Counted from the stretch's first letter, positions 34,761 through 46,549 are shown. The stretch is 64,000 nucleotides of DNA from Acanthococcus lagerstroemiae (GCA_031841125.1 CM063113.1:34741312-34805311); one strand, 5' to 3'. Notes: generated by a model from the sequence alone, not told the origin. Made by a program: numbers and translations.

Positions 34761-35915
34761 TCACCACCCACTGTGTATCTCGAAAAGTGAAGAATCTACA
34801 AACTTTGACTCCATTCGAATCTTGTGATTAGAATATTGAAACTGGTAGAGCCCCTTCAATATCAATCCGGAAATTTCTATCATTTCTTTAATGTACAGGC
34901 TTGAAAATAATAATTCAAAACTAAGCTGAATGATCAAACTCGCAATAAAAGTTTGCTATTTTCAAACTTTGAAACATTGTAGCCCCTTCAATTTTGAGTA
35001 TAGGCAATATATAACACTGTTCATTCCCCTCAACGCCAGACTACCGGCTTGGCACCCTGTATAAAAAGTGCAGTAGTGGCTTGACTTAAAAAGACGAACA
35101 AACGACGAGAAGCGTTTTTTGACCGCTAGAATATTACCTTTGCTTTTGAATCTCTCCCCGACAAAATGAAAAATTTGGAGAGGGTAATTTAATATTTGAA
35201 AGGAAAATATAATACTTTCAAAACACGCAAGACCAGAAGAACTTCGTACTACCACTTGATCGCAGTTTACCATTTTGAATTTAACATACGTAAAAATAAA
35301 AAATTAAAGTGAAAAAGAAAAAAGAACGAAAACAAAAAACCAGACAGCATGAATTAGTGGAACATCTTATGAATTTTAGAAAGGGATCAAGAGCAGAATT
35401 TTTTATGAACTATCTGAAATTAGCAATAAAAATTACTTCAACTTCGATCATTTTTTTCAATTCATCAAACTAATTAAATTTAACTCCTCTGAATTAGCTA
35501 CATGACACACAATACAGCCGTGATCGGAGAAGCTGGAATTTTTCATTCGATTTATGTTTGGCTCAACACAAGCGTCCAGAAAGATGGGCTTGATAATAAT
35601 CTGTCATCATTATTGAAAATATGGACAAGGCGTCAACACTGGAATCGAATCAAAAATCGGATACAATATTTGCTATTAACAACAAAATACCGCAATATGG
35701 ATATTTTCCAACCAATAGGATTTTCCTCTCTTAATTTATCATTTGACCTACTGTGAGGAGCAGGGTTGTTTTTTTCTTATTTTACTATACGTTTGCATTT
35801 CACCCGAGTTAACTTCCTCAGCGTAAAGATAATTTTGAATTTTAAAATGAAAAAATATCTATTTTTACTGTATAATTTTGACTACGGAGGAAAAGGGGAA
35901 GAGTGATTCAAGTGA
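34761..35915. other. Intergenic sequence, no supported gene
   Basis: No family was recognised. An 84-codon frame at 35502-35756 (+) has no supporting features. Confidence 0.4.
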
Positions 35916-36135
35916 GGGTCTGGTTGGCCGAGTGGACAGCGCGCTGGTCTCGAAATCCGGAGGTTCCGGGTTCAAGCTCACGAAGCAACTTGTTACATTT
36001 CGACCAGGGCCGGTTTTTCGGCAAGATGAAAAGAGGGGTAAGACAGCTCTAACTGCATCCACAACGTCTCTGAAGTAATTCTCGAAAGGGCGGATTCCAA
36101 CCCTCGGGTTGAGAGTAAACTTAGAAAAGAGAAGG
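35916..36135 (+). mobile_element. tRNA-derived SINE, copy 1
   Basis: It begins with a tRNA-like head: GGTCTGGTTGGCCGAGTGG contains an A-box (TGGCCGAGTGG, 35925-35935), then an anticodon-like CTCGAAA, and a B-box (GGTTCAAGCTC, 35969-35979). The head resembles a class II (Ser/Leu) tRNA. An unrelated body follows (GGGCCGGTTTTTCGG, AAGACAGC, TCTCGAAAGGGCGGATTCC), ending in GAGAGTAAACTTAGAAAA. The same head and body occur inverted at 53060-52841, with many substitutions, as expected of a retroposed family. Confidence 0.85.
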
Positions 36136-37761
36136 GTCGGATCAAAAACTTAATGTGACATAAAATTAACGATTTCGATAGTATTTGATTTCAAGTCAAT
36201 TTTACTCATTCCTGGTCCGTCGTTTTTCACATACAACGCAAGGGACCGGGAAAATTTTTATATTTTTTCACAGATTTAAATTTCGAATGACATCAGCTTT
36301 ACGACAGTACGTATGAAAACATACTTTCTTATCTGAATTAAAAAACTGAAGGCACGTTCCAGCCTCTCTCAGACAGCGGGAGAGTTGTAATCCTTGAAGA
36401 AACTAGACCATTCTTCGTGGCATCGTTCATAAGTAAAGAAGGCATATTACTTTCCAGAAAGTCGTGTCATGTCTTTCACAATCATTTTAAATCTTCTGTC
36501 ATCTTCAAGCTCGATGAGCCCCAATGGTCGGGTCGAGTCCCTTCAAACTGACCCGAATGTAAGCGTGCCTTGGCAAAATTTTATCAGAATAACTGGGTGG
36601 AAACCTCGGAAAAACAAGTAAACAAGCGTACGTAATTCTTCAAACAGTCCACTAACACAAACTATTATTTGGTTCCTATATCCCCCTCCCCCCTCCGTAC
36701 TGCCATTAAACTATCAAAGTACTAAAAAATTCATTATAAAATTACAAAAAAAAAATTAATACACGCCAAAAATTTTATTTGCACACAACCGTGGGAGGGG
36801 CAGATACTGCAATAACGTATCGCCAGCATATTTCCAATTTTCAAATACTCAAAAAATAAAAATAAATAAAATAGACTTTTGTACTGGCAGTATTTTTTCT
36901 TCTTTCTTTCTTTAAATTACCAGGACTGAAGTCGAAAATAGCTAAAAAGCTTTTCATTTTACATCACGCATTACGGTTTTGAGACAAACCGTCAAAAGAA
37001 ATTACTATCGCGAGAATTGATAGCATATATATCAACGTTCATGCAGCTCGAGGTTATCGCCCTCATCACGCGTCAAGAGAGGTTATTAAAGATACACCGA
37101 AATGGTTTCTTTCGAAGACAGAGAGGGAGATATTCCAATTATACAAATCGGAATAATGATGTGACTGATGAAGGAAACGGATTTTACGTCTTCAATGTTG
37201 CTCACCAAGTCTAGATTTGCCGACTGATAAAATGTTAGAAATCTTCCCCCAACCTAATAACTACGAGCCTGTTCGTCGACATGTCTGCTTGGTCAGCTGT
37301 TTGTCCGTCCAGTGCGATAACTAACCAAAAGCTATCTGTTTTCCTGCTTGTCTCATTATCTGGTTGGATTTTGGGGTAACAGATTTTGCTAGATCTTGCT
37401 CAGGTAATTTTTCGGATTTCAGGCGAGCAGCCCACCGTCCAAGGAAGTTAAGGCTATTAGGCCTGGCTCTTAGCTCCTTTTTCCCTCGGGGAGAGGGCTG
37501 TCAGCTAATTGCCTCTTTGTTCATATGATTGTCTCACGGTAAGCTGAATCTCATTGTAACTGACCTGTCTTTGCAATTTCTCGAAATTCCAGGGAGAAAA
37601 CCTGCCCTGAGTTTTCTTTTCGAGAGCATGGAAATTGGTATTCAATATGTACAGAAATCACCACATTTTTCGGCTTTAAATATTCTAATAAGATTGAAAC
37701 CAACCTTTCACGAGTTGGAAAAAGATTTAACTAATTTGACTTACTTCCCAATGGCTCTACA
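36136..37761. other. Intergenic sequence downstream of NIPSNAP
   Basis: The NIPSNAP 3' untranslated region should lie just left of 37762. No clear AATAAA was found close by on the - strand. Nothing else was recognised. Confidence 0.4.
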
Positions 37762-39379
37762 TTACTTCGTTGGCGAAAACGAAGTAGGTAACAACAAACG
37801 AGACTGCATCTGCTTCATGAGTGGCACTGTATATGCCACGCATTCATCCCAACCTGGTGATCTCCACGCGCTTTCACGAGTTTCTTTCCGGCTTTGCAAA
37901 TTTTTGTAACCTAAGAACATCCAATAGCATTAGCATGTTTGTAATTAAAATTTAGCTCTAGATCTATATCACAGGAAATCACATACACCAGATATGATGA
38001 ACGTTGTACAGGCGGCCCATCTGAGAAAAGAATCCAGCAAAGGCCTCGTTGTTGTTACGGCGGTAGTTTATGGCCCGCGCCCAGTTATTTCCCCATTCGA
38101 TCATGGTGCCCGGCTTTAGCGTGTAGCTTCTTATTTCATAAATGTTCTTCCCTGGCCTGTTATCTATCTTCGGCCAATAACTAAAGGCTAGCAAAAACTG
38201 AAGGTGTCGTGCACGTAAAAACGTACTCTGCTCCTTCATCAGTTTTTGATAATCCTAAAACAGAGAGATCGGTAATTAACCAGACGCATAATTGGAAGTT
38301 GAAAAATTAGAACTGAAATGAAAAACTAACTTCATTCTCATCCAAGAACTTTCGAGCTTTGTCGACACCGGCGTACCCTCCTTTGAAACTCCACAAATGT
38401 AAAGCCTGATCCAGATCCCCAACTTCAACAGTCCACGAGCCAACCAAATCAACTTCTATTTGCTTCTGCAGTGACGATACTAAGGAAACCATTTTCTCGC
38501 TGTAATAAATCAGATTACGTTATTTCTCTTCCGTAACTCACGCCATTTGGACTTGACCAGTGATTCGCTACCCATGTCCATCGAGATCACCGGATAAAAT
38601 TGTTATGCGAAGAATGATACGGCGCCAGCATTTGTCTGAATGCAGGAATACGAGTATGTCTAGCTCTACATGTACATAATGTAAGGGGGGGGGTAGCAAT
38701 TATGCCCTGGAGAAAGTGTTATTTTCCAAATTCATAACTGTTTCATAGCTGAAATAACGGATGTCACATCATGCCTCCCATTTTCTCATCACGTTATCCT
38801 TTGTCTTACCAGGATCAAAAACTTTTTAATAAATAACTGATCCTTTCTATAGTTATGGATCTGCACACGAAATCTTTATTTTGAGAGGTTTCAATTCAGG
38901 TATTTTCAAGAATTTTCCCCTTTGATGATAATTCTTAGCTCTATGAAATGAGACAAGTACAACGAAGTTTAATGTTGATTAAAATCGGGCATTGTGGAGA
39001 CGGTTTGAACAAACCGACTGGAGTTGGAAGATGGCAGGAAATAAAGATGTCCTCAATGAAAGGCAATATCAGAAAATATTAGTTTTGAACTCACCAACTG
39101 ACTAAATATTTATCCATGCTATCTGGCTTCACATTGTGCGTGTATAGAGCGTAAATTATCTCTTTATCAGACAGCATACTAGAGTGAGATTCCTTAGTCG
39201 GCTCGATACGCCGGACGAATAACTTGTTCAGCCAGGTTTCACTGTCGTATAAAATCGAGCTCGAGGAAAAACACCTGGAAGAAAGCAAACAAGTGTCATA
39301 ATACTGTGTTTTGAAAGTAAGTTGGTCGGAGGTGAACTTACCGGAGGCCACTCTTTAATGTAATCTTCAACATAGCCAT
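37762..39379 (-). CDS. NIPSNAP: NIPSNAP family mitochondrial protein (5 coding exons, complete)
   Basis: Exons in transcript order are 39379-39342, 39274-39095, 38499-38331, 38254-37987 and 37910-37762. All introns are GT-AG and phases agree, giving 267 aa. The start is an ATG in good context (AAAATGG). The 12-residue first exon plus the join gives [19 protein letters not shown], basic and Ser-rich as in a mitochondrial presequence. Two NIPSNAP repeats follow. The first holds [16 protein letters not shown] and [17 protein letters not shown]. The second holds [37 protein letters not shown] and [14 protein letters not shown], ending in FSPTK. Vertebrate NIPSNAP1/2 are slightly longer and serve in mitochondria, including mitophagy signalling. 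The gene is head-to-head with CHMP2A. Confidence 0.92.
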
Positions 39380-40103
39380 TTTTGAACTTTTCAATTTGAG
39401 AAACAAGTTTACTGAACTGGTCGTACACATTCCCACTAAAGCACTACGAGTGACATCAAAGGTCAAGCGTAAACATGAAATTCTATTAGTATTTATAACG
39501 TAACTATCATGAATTTATTCATATAAATTTTTAAACACGTATACCAGGAAGTCATAGATAAATCAAATTTTGAAATTTCTGTAATCTCAAAATTCAAAAT
39601 ATAAACTGATATAAACGTAGATCGTAGATTGATTGACCAGTGAGTGTTGATGTAGAAACGTAGAAAGGCATTTTGAATCTCAAAATGGCTGCACTGTCCA
39701 ATAGCAAAGCAGCAAAGTAGCTGACATCTAGTGGATGTTTTTGGCAATCTTATCACGGGAATTTCGATTAGTGTTTTGAAAATTGAAATGTAATCTAAGT
39801 TTGCCAGTTCCTGCTTTAATTTCGTAGTGCGCTCAGAATTTAATTCGTTCGAACCTCAGGGTATAGTACTTGACTAATATTAACTATCTAGGTACTTATT
39901 TATAAACTCAATGTACAGCCATGTCATTTTATCCGACGATCTGTGAGTCACCAGAGTGGTGCTTTACCGACGCACCTAATGTGAATCATTATCGTTAGCA
40001 TCCTCGCAAATTCTCGAGAATGATCTGAAATTCGATATTTATCTAAATTGACCCTTTTCCTCTTTCATCAAGTCATTACCGGTGTATCATTCTCAGATTT
40101 TCA
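39380..40103. promoter_or_regulatory. Shared intergenic region between NIPSNAP and CHMP2A
   Basis: The two genes are transcribed away from each other, with about 0.7 kb between the NIPSNAP start codon and the CHMP2A 5' acceptor (TTTTCAG at 40097-40103). The region must hold both 5' ends and may act as a bidirectional promoter. That is inference: no TATA box or initiator could be assigned. Confidence 0.5.
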
Positions 40104-40112
40104 GGTATCATT

Positions 40113-41136
40113 ATGGCGTTAGAATGGCTTTTCGGACGTCGTCTGACTCCAGAGGAGATGTTGAAGAAGAATCAGAGAGTACTGAACAAGGCAATGCGAG
40201 ACCTGGATCGCGAAAAGATGCACATGGAGCAGCAAGAAAAAAAACTGATCAGCGATATCAAGAAAATGGCCAAAGATGGACAGATGGTACTAACATTTTT
40301 ATAAAGCTAATTCTGTTTTTTGTTTTTGTAGAGCTTGAGAGCTAATTCAAAACAAATGTTTCAGGCATCTGTGAAAATTATGGCTAAAGATTTAGTCCGC
40401 ACCAGAAAGCATATCAAGAAGTTCACGTTAATGAAAGCGAATATTCAAGGCGTTAGCCTGAAGATACAAACGTTGAGGTCTCAAAATGCAATGGCTGGTG
40501 CAATGCGAGGAGTGACGCGAGCTATGCAGAATATGAATAGGTAGTGTGCATACGTTTGAAGGCCATTTATTTGCAAATTCTGAATAGCCGTGTTATAAAA
40601 TTTTGATTATGTGTCTAGACAAATGAACCTCCCGCAAATCCAGAGAATTTTACAAGAATTTGAAAAACAGTCGGATGTTATGGAAATGAAAGAGGAGATT
40701 ATGAACGATGCTATTGATGACGCTATGGGAGACGAAGCCGACGAAGAGGAAAGGTAAGATCTGATGTGATCTGGAACAGTGTTCAAAATTTTCAGTTTCT
40801 ATTTCTCCTATTCGAGGAAACCAGTTAATTATTAAATTTCAGCGTTAGCTTATTCATTTTTGAGTAATGACACGGCATTATAAACGTGAATATGTACTAC
40901 TGAGCATCCAGTTTATTACTCGGTGTTGTTACAGCGATCAGATTGTATCACAAGTTTTGGACGAACTTGGACTGCAATTAACAGACCAACTGGCAGGATT
41001 GAATCCAGCATCTGGGTCCTTATCGACGTCCAACAAGACCGCAGTGCCGTCTTCAGCTGCAGCAGTTGCCGGTGGAGCTTTGTCAGATGCGGATGCCGAT
41101 CTGCAAGCTCGATTGGACAACCTGAGAAGAGAGTAA
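40113..41136 (+). CDS. CHMP2A: ESCRT-III subunit CHMP2A / Vps2 (4 coding exons, complete)
   Basis: Exons are 40113-40286, 40365-40540, 40619-40753 and 40935-41136. Introns are short and GT-AG, and phases join to 228 aa, close to the family length of about 222. The basic N-terminal helices begin MALEWLFGRRLTPEE, and KKMAKDGQM and MRGVTRAMQNMNRQMNLPQI follow. An acidic stretch (DDAMGDEADEEE) precedes the C-terminal LQARLDNLRRE, the MIM1-type motif that binds the VPS4 ATPase. Vps2 caps Snf7/CHMP4 filaments with Vps24 at endosomes, the midbody and the nuclear envelope. An acceptor just before the ATG (40103) shows a 5' untranslated exon upstream. AATAAA lies at 41437-41442, at a tandem-duplication junction. 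Confidence 0.96.
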
Positions 41137-41391
41137 CAAGCGTAATGCCGGGTTTAGTTGAGTGGATATTGTAAATCATCGGCCTTGCGGAAGATTCAAG
41201 TTACGAAATTGTTGCTTCGCATGTAGAAGCTGTTTATTTCACAGAATGCTGCAGTTTATTCGAAATATTCAATTTGCACCGAACAGTTTGACTTTTTTCA
41301 TAAATTTAGTATAGATTGTGGGCAGTAATGCTAGAGCGTGTTTCCTGATCATCTTGATTGATGTGTTCGCGTGCCAAGAGAAACTGAAAAT

Positions 41392-41489
41392 AATGTGCCT
41401 GTAAATCTGCTACGTTGGCTCTGTGATCTGCATTGCAATAAATGTGCCTGTAAATCTGCTACGTTGGCTCTGTGATCTGCATTGCAATA
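41392..41489 (+). repeat. Perfect 49-bp tandem duplication in CHMP2A 3' region
   Basis: Two identical 49-bp units run from 41392-41440 and 41441-41489, starting AATGTGCCTGTAAATCTGCT. The perfect identity suggests recent origin or an assembly artefact. Confidence 0.95.
41437..41442 (+). promoter_or_regulatory. Polyadenylation signal AATAAA (CHMP2A), at duplication junction
   Basis: The hexamer is formed by the end of copy 1 (AATA) and the first two bases of copy 2 (AA). The end of copy 2 reads AATAAG, so the single-copy ancestor would lack it here. Confidence 0.55.
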
Positions 41490-42135
41490 AGATGGCGACA
41501 GAAGATCGAACGCTCTTATCTTATTATGAATTATTACGTTGTAAAACAAACTCATTATTTCTTTCTCATAATTCATATTTTCAGTTGATAGATTAATTTA
41601 TATTTACTTATAAGGCATAATTAATTTATATTATTCCAACTTTACATTTTTGTATTAAGAAGTTTGTAATTCGTGAAAATTTCTTTCCAAGTCGTGGAAA
41701 CGGTATTTTAAGTTCGCTGTGTACCATAATATTTATTACGAACAACTAAACGCGGTTAAATAATTTTATACTCGCGCAAATACCAAAGTATGTGTAACGT
41801 TGCGATGATGGAGCTGTAAATTTGTTGCACATAACTGTGATAAACGTTAATATAAGAGTGCAATTGTTGAGTCATTTTTGTATCAAGCTTTGTTCGATCG
41901 TTGGATTCAAACGTAATGACGAGTTGGGAATAATCATAAACTTTTTACTAAACAGTAAAAGGTCTGTGAGAATAGCTGAACTGAAAACACAAGCTCTGTT
42001 TTTTGGGGGGATGTTTACTGAATTATTTGATAATGAATTAATTCAGCTTGGCTAACCAAGTGCACCACATGCTCTCCACGCCCCAGATTACAGGTACCTA
42101 CATTGAAAATCAGACAAATTGTTTAAAAAAAAAGT

Positions 42136-42141
42136 TTTATT
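42136..42141 (-). promoter_or_regulatory. Polyadenylation signal AATAAA (USP39)
   Basis: TTTATT on the + strand, 34 bases beyond the USP39 stop codon. Confidence 0.6.
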
Positions 42142-42174
42142 TTACAAATTTATCAATAAATAATACTCGATGAA

Positions 42175-43581
42175 TCACGTTTTTAATTCATACACTTGAA
42201 TATAAGCTTCAGATAACGTAATCATTTGCGGAAGGATTTCCGTAACATGCAGATCTTGCATCTCGAACCACTGACCAGTTGCTTTATGCAGAACATGCAT
42301 CCTATAGGTACCTTTATCTGGTTCGCCATCGTGAATAATGTTCGCTACCAGATCGTAGATTGTGTTCTTATGCCTGGCTTTCGCTTCTGCAGACAAATAC
42401 TCGCCGAAATCGATATTTTTAATCGGGAAGTTGACAATCGTTCGGTTCTTCTCGGTGAAGAAAGTGTTTTTCGTGAACCTTTTGATGTAAATTATTAAAT
42501 ACGGAGGCAATTGCGTGATTTCGAACCGTTTCAGAAAATTATCCTTGTAGGTTTTGTACTCCTTCTCGGATTGATTGTTGAATTTCTCTAATATAGATGA
42601 TAAGTTGACTTGAGGAATGATGTTTTCCAGTATTTCGTCTTTGAACAGCGGAGGTGGAGGAAGATCACACGTCAGAAACAGGAAAGGCGAGTCAGTGACT
42701 GAAACAGCGTACTCAGATAGCTGTAGCAATTTGTATTTCTCTTTCTCCTCTAAATCTACCGGCGGGATTTTTCTTGTATGGATACGCATATGTCCCAAGA
42801 AAGTTCTGTTAATGATCGAGGAGCCTGGTTTCTTGGTGCCGTTCAACGCACGGTGCAGAGCATTCAAAAACCACGACAGGAAGTCGATAGGGTCTCCTTG
42901 AGAAGTGAACTGAAAACGTTTGTGACTCCATAGAACGACTGCTTGCAACATCTCATGAGGAGATACGTGAGTTTTGAAGTTACGCGGATTCCATAGCTTG
43001 CGCATCAATTCTCCGAACCTTTGGATCAACAAAAATGAACTATCGCCCGGCGGCCGTTTTACTTTCATGTAATTTTCTTCTCTAAGAAAGAAGTTCCGTA
43101 TCGGTGTAACGTGCGATAAAGCTTGCAATATCACATTGCAGTAGTCATTCGCTTTAATGTTATTCAGTCCGACAATGCCGGGATAGTAAAGGGACCCGTC
43201 GATAGCCCTCGACATTTTATCGTTACTGTTGAGTTGTTGTATTTGCTCTTCGGTAAATGTAGGATTTAGAACATACTTGATATCGTCTAAAGAAGAATCT
43301 ACTATCTCATAATTGTCGGGTAAACAATAAAATTTTAGAGTATGCAAGTTCAAAAACACATGATGTGCCTCTGCAATTGAATGAGTGTAAGCATGTGTAT
43401 TGTTACCTCTGCCTTGAAAATATTTCCCGCAGACCAAGCACGCGTAAACGTTGATTCGCGAGAGGGAAATGGAACATAGCTTCTCGAAATCAAAATCAAG
43501 AAGTTGGCGATTTATAGTATCCAGGTACGGACATAGCATGGTTTTCGCTATCTTCGCCGGAGGTTCAGCATCGCCGTTCAT
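42175..43581 (-). CDS. USP39: USP39 / Sad1, U4/U6.U5 tri-snRNP factor, inactive ubiquitin protease fold
   Basis: A single uninterrupted 468-aa frame starts MNGDAEPP and ends QVYELKT. An N-terminal ZnF-UBP domain (about residues 30-100) shows C48-x2-C51 and the H-x3-H...AEAHH histidines. The USP-like domain follows from YYPGIVGLNNIKANDY. At the position of the USP catalytic Cys there is Asp146, and the catalytic-His region reads GTYRMH with Thr425 in place of His. This matches USP39, known to lack protease activity and to hold the tri-snRNP together during spliceosome assembly in the nucleus. Length is close to yeast Sad1 (about 450); the long N-terminal extension of vertebrate USP39 is absent. 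It is unusual among its neighbours in having no intron. It is tail-to-tail with CHMP2A. Confidence 0.97.
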   Translation of the reverse strand: MNGDAEPPAKIAKTMLCPYLDTINRQLLDFDFEKLCSISLSRINVYACLVCGKYFQGRGNNTHAYTHSIAEAHHVFLNLHTLKFYCLPDNYEIVDSSLDDIKYVLNPTFTEEQIQQLNSNDKMSRAIDGSLYYPGIVGLNNIKANDYCNVILQALSHVTPIRNFFLREENYMKVKRPPGDSSFLLIQRFGELMRKLWNPRNFKTHVSPHEMLQAVVLWSHKRFQFTSQGDPIDFLSWFLNALHRALNGTKKPGSSIINRTFLGHMRIHTRKIPPVDLEEKEKYKLLQLSEYAVSVTDSPFLFLTCDLPPPPLFKDEILENIIPQVNLSSILEKFNNQSEKEYKTYKDNFLKRFEITQLPPYLIIYIKRFTKNTFFTEKNRTIVNFPIKNIDFGEYLSAEAKARHKNTIYDLVANIIHDGEPDKGTYRMHVLHKATGQWFEMQDLHVTEILPQMITLSEAYIQVYELKT

Positions 43582-44278
43582 TTTTTAAAATCAGAAATAA
43601 ATTCAAAATTCAAAACAAAACTCAAAAGAAATTCAAACAACAACAAAACAGAAAACAATCATTTCAGCCAATTTCAGCGTTCAGCTTATCAGGTTTGAGA
43701 ATTTGAGATTGCAGATTTCTGCATTCTGGATTCTGAATCGCGCTGCTTCCTTTGCTGTTTCCCGTTTCCCCAGACAACCGGCAGCCGACATCGAATTTGA
43801 AACATTCTACAAAATGGACTTAATGAATATGTAGAGTAAGGGCTTTTTTCGTGAGATTTATTCATCATACCCAGCTCGCACCTGATTCAACTCAATTTTC
43901 CTTTTTATCAAGTTATCATTAATATTAAATTTTTTCTTTGTGAATCTCGCGAGTTTCTTTTGCAGTTGTAAGTTTCGACTTTCGAGCGTTCTCGTTTCTG
44001 CGCTGAGTATTACTATTGCAGAGATATGCCTTTATGGTAATATTTCGAACAGGTGATGTGCTCCTGTTTCCATTATTTGTTAATCTGTAATTATTATTTC
44101 TCCATCAGTATGTTTCCAAGCTTTACGACTATCTGAAGGACTAATGAATTGTTGAACTGAAGCATAACTAAAGTTATAATGTGTAGATTCATTGTAGTTT
44201 TTAAATTACGTAAATTTTTGATAACAGTATTGAGTACAGCAACACTGATGATTGTAAATAATGAGCCTTCTCCTCGTC
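43582..44278. other. USP39 upstream region
   Basis: Holds the USP39 5' end. A-rich directly upstream of the ATG. No other gene was seen before the tRNA. Confidence 0.5.
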
Positions 44279-44350
44279 GGCCTGTTGGTCTAGGGGTATG
44301 ATTCTCGCTTCGGGTGCGAGAGGTCCCGGGTTCAAATCCCGGACAGGCCC
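44279..44350 (+). tRNA. tRNA-Pro (anticodon CGG)
   Basis: 72 nt. The acceptor stem GGCCTGT pairs with ACAGGCC (44343-44349), with discriminator C. The D-arm reads TGGTCTAGGGGTATGA (A-box). The anticodon stem-loop is CTCGC-TTCGGGT-GCGAG, giving anticodon CGG. The T-arm is TCCCGGGTTCAAATCCCGGA (B-box). A TTTTTT run at 44351-44356 is the Pol III terminator. All stems are fully paired, so it should be functional. Confidence 0.97.
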
Positions 44351-44356
44351 TTTTTT
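44351..44356 (+). terminator. Pol III terminator of tRNA-Pro
   Basis: A T6 run directly after the tRNA discriminator base. Confidence 0.85.
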
Positions 44357-45924
44357 ATTTATTTTTATTTTTTCATTCAATTGTGACATTTTTAGTAATT
44401 ATGTTAAATTAATATGTTTTCATGCTATTATTAAAACTGAATTTTGTGATATGCGATCGACCCACAAAAATACAATTTTTATTTACTGAAACTAACTTGA
44501 AAGAAATTACTTCCCTTGAATAGGTAGTAAATGTATCTGGCGAACTTTTTTGAGAGTATCATTCAGGGTTGGCGTGAAGTGGGGTTGCTGCTCCCCTCCC
44601 CTCATTCGTGAGATTATACCCAAAAGTTGGAAATACTCGACACTTGGGAAAATTAGCTAGACAGTGATTTTTTTCACTTCTCATAAGAAATGTAAAATTT
44701 TGCTCGTTATTTACTATACCTACGAACAAAGTCAAGGAAGTCGGAAAATTCTGGAATCCAGCCGGAAAATTAAAATATGGGGTTTTTTGCCTGTCCAATG
44801 AAAGCTGTACAATTTTAGTCGACATTTTTTTGTATGTCTAGTCCCCTTCTTTGAGAACACGTTCTTCGCACCAGCATTGCGATCATTAGTAACTTACATT
44901 CATCTTACTGCTGAGCAGTAATAAGATAAATGTGAAGCACTGATGGTGGGTTAACTGGCTAAGCTCTGAAAACATTTTTCCAAATACATCTCTACTACTT
45001 TAGGAAAAAGAATTTCACCCAAACTAGTGGAACTGCATGTAAAGAAATTACATCAGGTCAAAGTAGAACATCCACATCCAACATTTTGAATTTGACATGC
45101 GCATGTACTCTCATAGGTACCTACTACCTACCAAGTGAGGCATTTTAGAGGGGAAAGAGGGGTGCCACGCGTGCGCAGGGCATATCCAAATGACATTGCT
45201 GGGCTGGAGGGAAGGAAAACCCGAGGTTCCCCAAAAGTGGAAAAATTTTTTATGTTTCTTAATGATTTGAATTGGTAAAAAGTCTGGAAAAAGTCTGGAA
45301 AAAGTTCAAAATTTCTAGCTGAGGGCTACTGATTTTCTAACTGCAGTAACTGCCTAACCTTTAGTGGGAGGGAGGCTCTCTCTTCGGTACGATACGAATG
45401 TTTTTTAATTTCGTATGTTTGATGAATTTAGGCTGTGTTATTATTTGAAACATTGTTCTTTCCTTTCATGAACATACAAAATAAATAATTATGGCATAAT
45501 TTTTCAACTTGAAAAATGTACGCTGGGATCTGAAAAGGGCAAAAGAAAAATTATTCTTAATTTTTGCCTGTTTAATGCCGATGACGAGAAGAATGATTCT
45601 TTTATAAGACTTTCCGATTAATCGTTCGCAGCGCAATTCAGCCTATCTTCCCAAGAGCAGTTGGCGCAATTCAACCTATATTTGGCGCAATTCGGCCGTT
45701 GCCGATCGGAAGGAAGAGCACAGTACAATGGCGAATACGTTTTTTAGAGGTAAGGTGTTGTCAAGTTTTTCAATCCTCTGGATATCTTGGTGTCTTGTAA
45801 CATGTCAATTTTGGCCACAAATATCTCATGTAGAACTCAACTAGGAGTGAGGAAAGGTAGCGTTAACAAGGTCTTCACTTTAATACGATTTGCGGACTCA
45901 AGATCCGACTTTACTAATTCAGTG
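44357..45924. other. Intergenic sequence, no supported gene
   Basis: Nothing coding was recognised. A solo hAT-like end (CAGGGTTGGCGTGAAG) lies at about 44565. Confidence 0.4.
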
Positions 45925-46395
45925 TATGTGAAACTGGTCAAAAAATGACTGTACCTCAATTTTGACGACGAATTCGAACTTGTCTCGAAAAATTGAGTAA
46001 TCCGCCCCAGAGCCGACGCCGAAGCTGTCCGAAAAATTTTTCGCCTCAAAAAAGACATGATGTGTTGCAAAAATTTTCAAAATTAGAAAAAAAATCAAAA
46101 ATTCTGAATTAACGACGGTTTTTTCTTATTTTTTTACGCTAAGTTCAAATTTCTTGTTTAAATTTGGCGGTGACGTTCCGTCTCCGAGGTATGCTCGAAT
46201 ATGTTGGTGAAATTGTCAAAAAATGACTCTAGCGCAATTTGGACGACGGATTTGAATTTGTCTCGAAAAATTGAGTAATTAAAGGACACGATGAGTATTA
46301 TGGAGGAATTTTCAAAATTAGAAAAAATCAAAAATTTGGAATTAACGACTGTTTTTTCTCAATTTTTCACGTTGAGTTCAAATTCGTTGTTCATA
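45925..46395 (+). repeat. Diverged tandem duplication (~270-bp period, two copies)
   Basis: Both copies share GTCAAAAAATGACT, TTGTCTCGAAAAATTGAGTA, TTTTCAAAATTAGAAAAAA, GGAATTAACGAC-GTTTTTTCT and GTTCAAATT-TTG in the same order. Copy 1 is about 45925-46160 and copy 2 about 46205-46395. Confidence 0.75.
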
Positions 46396-46549
46396 AGATC
46401 TTTACTCTGTTAATCTAGCCTACTGATAACCTTCAGTTTTTCCAACTTTTTCTCGCTGAGGAAAAATCTACTGATTGATGATGCCAAAGTGAGTGTTCTT
46501 CACACTTCCTGCCTTGAGTTCGTCCATGGTAGAATCACAAAGAAGCACT

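Noticed and set aside
35916..35990. Functional tRNA-Ser/Leu gene
   Set aside because: The head lacks proper acceptor-stem closure and continues into a body shared with a second copy, so it is a SINE.
37529..37909. 126-codon frame on the + strand
   Set aside because: It lies opposite the last NIPSNAP exon, which has clear family sequence on the - strand.
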